In this document: positions 62,003-64,000 of the stretch, in pieces
Numbering within the stretch: the first letter of the stretch is position 1
Layout of the letters: every line of letters starts with the position of its first letter
Assembly (NCBI RefSeq): GCF_039542345.1
Contig: NZ_BAABHY010000006.1
Span: 62,001 to 126,000 of the forward strand
Reading direction: 5' to 3'
Length of the DNA stretch: 64,000 bases
From: Orbus sasakiae
Lineage (GTDB): Bacteria; Pseudomonadota; Gammaproteobacteria; Enterobacterales; Orbaceae
Program-made: the position numbers and the translations under genes
The notes under the pieces: model-generated
What the model saw: the letters and a program-made list of their open reading frames with translations, nothing else
The model's database searches: none
What the model was told of the DNA's origin: nothing

Positions 62003-63058
62003 ATGAAAAAGCTGATTTTAGGCTCAATGCTAGCAGGCGTGATGGTATACAGTTTCACCGTACAGGCAAATGATGATTTAGCCACAATTGAAAAACTGGC
62101 TCGTCAAGAAGGCGTGGTCAATAGTGTTGGTATGCCTGATACATGGGCGAATTGGAAAGATACCTGGCAACAAATTACAGCAAAATATCAATTAGAACAT
62201 GTTGATACCGACATGAGCTCAGCCCAAGAAATCGCTAAATTCAGCAATGAAAAATATAACGCCAGTGCAGATATTGGTGATGTGGGAATTTCATTTGGAC
62301 CGATCGCGGTTAAAAAAGGCGTAACACAGCCGTATAAACCCACAACGTGGCAGCAGATTCCACAATGGGCAAAAGATAAAGAGGGTCATTGGGCAGTTGC
62401 CTATACCGGCACCATTGCCTTTATTGTGAATAAGCGTTTAGTTAAAGATATTCCGACCTCATGGCGTGATTTACTCAATGGTCAATATGTCGTTACTGTC
62501 GGCGATATGTTAACCGGAGCCCAATCCGTTAATGCATTACTCGCTGCGTCTTACTCCTTTGGTGGCGATGAAAAAAATCTGATGCCAGGTATTGAATTTT
62601 TCCAAAAGCTTGCAAAACAAAACCGCTTAAATTTGAGCAATCCAACGATTGCCAGTCTTGAAAAGGAAGAAGTCGAAGTTGCCATTATGTGGGATTTTAA
62701 TGGGCTAAATTACCGCGATATTATTGATCGTGATCGCTTTGAGGTATTAATTCCTTCTGATGGCTCTGTCATGTCAGGTTATACCACGATTATCAACCGT
62801 TTTGCTAAGCATCCTAATGCGGCAAAATTGGCCCGTGAATATATTTTTTCAGACCAAGGTCAAATCAACTTAGCACTTGGTTATGCAAGACCAATTCGCT
62901 CAGAATTCATCACATTCCCAGCAGAAGCGCAAAATAAGCTGTTACCCGCTGAACAATACAAAAACGTCTATATCATCAAAGATTTTGATGTGTGGGAAAA
63001 GACCACGCGCACTATTCCACAGTTATGGCAAGAACATGTTGTCAGTGAGATGCAGTAG
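62003..63058 (+). CDS. periplasmic binding protein of an ABC importer (Fe3+/phosphonate/polyamine type)
   Basis: A 351-aa class-II periplasmic binding protein. Signal peptide (MKKLILGSMLAGVMVYSFTVQAND), then LARQEGVVNSVGMPDTWANWKDTWQQITAKY and IGDVGISFGPIAVKKGVTQPYKP, the hinge VAYTGTIAFIVNK, and the C-lobe EEVEVAIMWDFNGLNYR. The family includes ferric iron, 2-aminoethylphosphonate and polyamine binders. The next gene is a phosphodiesterase-type enzyme and a permease gene follows, and a probable Pho box stands upstream, so a phosphorus compound is the best guess. AGGAG precedes the ATG. Confidence 0.88.
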   Translation: MKKLILGSMLAGVMVYSFTVQANDDLATIEKLARQEGVVNSVGMPDTWANWKDTWQQITAKYQLEHVDTDMSSAQEIAKFSNEKYNASADIGDVGISFGPIAVKKGVTQPYKPTTWQQIPQWAKDKEGHWAVAYTGTIAFIVNKRLVKDIPTSWRDLLNGQYVVTVGDMLTGAQSVNALLAASYSFGGDEKNLMPGIEFFQKLAKQNRLNLSNPTIASLEKEEVEVAIMWDFNGLNYRDIIDRDRFEVLIPSDGSVMSGYTTIINRFAKHPNAAKLAREYIFSDQGQINLALGYARPIRSEFITFPAEAQNKLLPAEQYKNVYIIKDFDVWEKTTRTIPQLWQEHVVSEMQ

Positions 63059-63135
63059 TCGAGTGTAATACATCAATACATTTTTCATGATTGAGTCACT
63101 GCCTTATGCAGTGGCTTAAGTTGCAAGGACGTCAA

Positions 63136-63918
63136 ATGAATAAAGTCATTTTAGTTGTTTTAGATGGGCTAAACTACGCGGTAGCCGAGCATGCAATGGG
63201 CTATTTATTGGCTGAGTGTACGGCTAAAAAAGGCCATCTACGCGTGATTAATTGTGAGCTTCCTTCCCTATCAAGGCCGCTTTATGAGTGTATTCTAACG
63301 GGTGTTAGGCCTGTGGATAGTGGTATTGTGAATAATCAAGTCAGTCGATTATCGACGCAGAAAAGTATTTTTCACTATGTTAAACAAGCCGGCCTAGTCA
63401 GCGGTGCTGCAGCTTACCATTGGGTGAGTGAACTGTATAATCGTACTCCCTTTGATCCGATTCAAGATCGTCATGTTGCCGATAACGCATTAACGATCCC
63501 CTATGCGCATTTTTATTTTGAAGATCATTATCCTGACTCACACCTATTTCTAGATGCAGAACATCTCCGACGTCAGTATCATCCTGATTTTTTGTTTATT
63601 CACAGTATGAATATTGATGACACCGGTCACCACTATGGGAGTGATAGTCCTCAATATCGAAACATGGCACGTAAAGCAGACAGTATATTGTCAAATTTTT
63701 TACCGCAGTGGCTCGAAGAAGGCTATCAAGTTATCATCACCGCAGATCATGGCATGAACTGTGACCGTTCACATGGTGGTAATTTAACGGATGAGCAGCA
63801 AGTACCGCTGTTTATTTTTGGTCATCAACACGAGCGTTTAACCGAGCAAACGATCTTACAAACAGACCTTTGTGCGTTAACGTGTCAATTACTCAATATT
63901 CCCCACAATACAAAATGA
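63136..63918 (+). CDS. alkaline-phosphatase-superfamily phosphodiesterase/pyrophosphatase
   Basis: A 260-aa cytoplasmic enzyme of the nucleotide pyrophosphatase/phosphodiesterase branch. Metal ligands are in VILVVLDGLNY (Asp), MNIDDTGHHYG (Asp, His) and ITADHGMNCDRSHGG (Asp, His). The nucleophile is Thr or Ser in ELPSLSRPLYECILTG. It would hydrolyse an imported phosphodiester or related compound. AAGGA precedes ATG 63136; the 5' extension to 63091 is rejected. It lies 77 bp after the binding-protein gene and just before a permease gene. Confidence 0.87.
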   Translation: MNKVILVVLDGLNYAVAEHAMGYLLAECTAKKGHLRVINCELPSLSRPLYECILTGVRPVDSGIVNNQVSRLSTQKSIFHYVKQAGLVSGAAAYHWVSELYNRTPFDPIQDRHVADNALTIPYAHFYFEDHYPDSHLFLDAEHLRRQYHPDFLFIHSMNIDDTGHHYGSDSPQYRNMARKADSILSNFLPQWLEEGYQVIITADHGMNCDRSHGGNLTDEQQVPLFIFGHQHERLTEQTILQTDLCALTCQLLNIPHNTK

Positions 63919-63946
63919 TACCCAAGGGTATGATAAGTGAGTGATT

Positions 63947-64000
63947 ATGTCTAAACATCTTATCCGAGTATCACCCATTTTATTGGTGATTCCTTTTCTG
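63947..64000 (+). CDS. ABC transporter permease, N-terminus only (continues past window)
   Basis: An open frame from ATG 63947 to the window end (18 codons) starts MSKHLIRVSPILLVIPFL, a basic start followed by a hydrophobic helix, as in inner-membrane ABC permeases. Position after the binding protein and the phosphodiesterase supports this. A weak GTGAGTGAT ribosome site precedes it. Confidence 0.6.
   Translation, partial: MSKHLIRVSPILLVIPFL

Overview
The window looks like chromosome of an AT-rich gammaproteobacterium of Enterobacterales type; Orbaceae- or Morganellaceae-like relatives fit, but the species is not resolved. The evidence is a set of close homologues of E. coli loci (rtcB, norVW/norR, allB, murQP/murR, metNIQ, yehS, yagU, yhhW, argO) with AT-rich third positions and enterobacterial regulatory sites (NorR, NtrC/sigma-54, CRP, PhoB, BglG, Zur-like). 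I saw no rRNA, tRNA or CRISPR array.

1-9 kb is an accessory region. It starts with the 3' end of rtcB, then an unknown alpha-helical-repeat protein, a DUF746 zinc-ribbon protein, and about 1 kb of three imperfect tandem repeats whose central hairpin is kept by paired base changes. After these come an unknown membrane protein, two long perfect inverted repeats, and a RadC-family gene that has a fourth, inverted fragment of the repeat in front of it. Small envelope proteins and a YgiW-type OB-fold protein follow.

9-20 kb: an rtcB2-prfH pair (repair and rescue of ribosomes cut in the decoding centre) lies behind a leader with two mutually exclusive hairpins and a 13-codon peptide. Next are a FecBCD-type ABC transporter with a Zur-like box, the nitric-oxide detoxification genes norV-norW and norR with three NorR sites and a sigma-54 promoter, and an AraC regulator/EamA exporter pair.

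20-36 kb: a LysR regulator with a secreted alpha/beta hydrolase; an allantoin locus (allantoinase, NCS1 permease, MFS transporter) behind a sigma-54 promoter and NtrC-like sites; an HxlR regulator with a Rossmann-fold enzyme; an outer-membrane barrel; and a beta-glucoside PTS operon (EIIBCA, 6-phospho-beta-glucosidase, BglG-type antiterminator) controlled by a recognisable RAT/terminator. An MFS transporter and an AI-2E-family protein follow.

36-53 kb: the MurNAc recycling locus murQ-murP and murR with CRP and probable MurR sites, yagU, yehS, a secreted gamma-glutamyltransferase, an NADH oxidase, alkaline phosphatase with a PhoB box, the methionine ABC transporter metNIQ, and a LysE/ArgO exporter.

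53-64 kb: a pirin and its divergent LysR regulator; then a TonB receptor, a CobN-like chelatase anchored in the envelope, an ExbB-like protein and a DUF2149 protein behind a near-perfect Zur-type box, which links them to the ABC transporter at 11-14 kb as a probable zinc-acquisition system. The window ends in a probable Pho-regulated uptake locus: binding protein, phosphodiesterase-family enzyme and the first codons of a permease.
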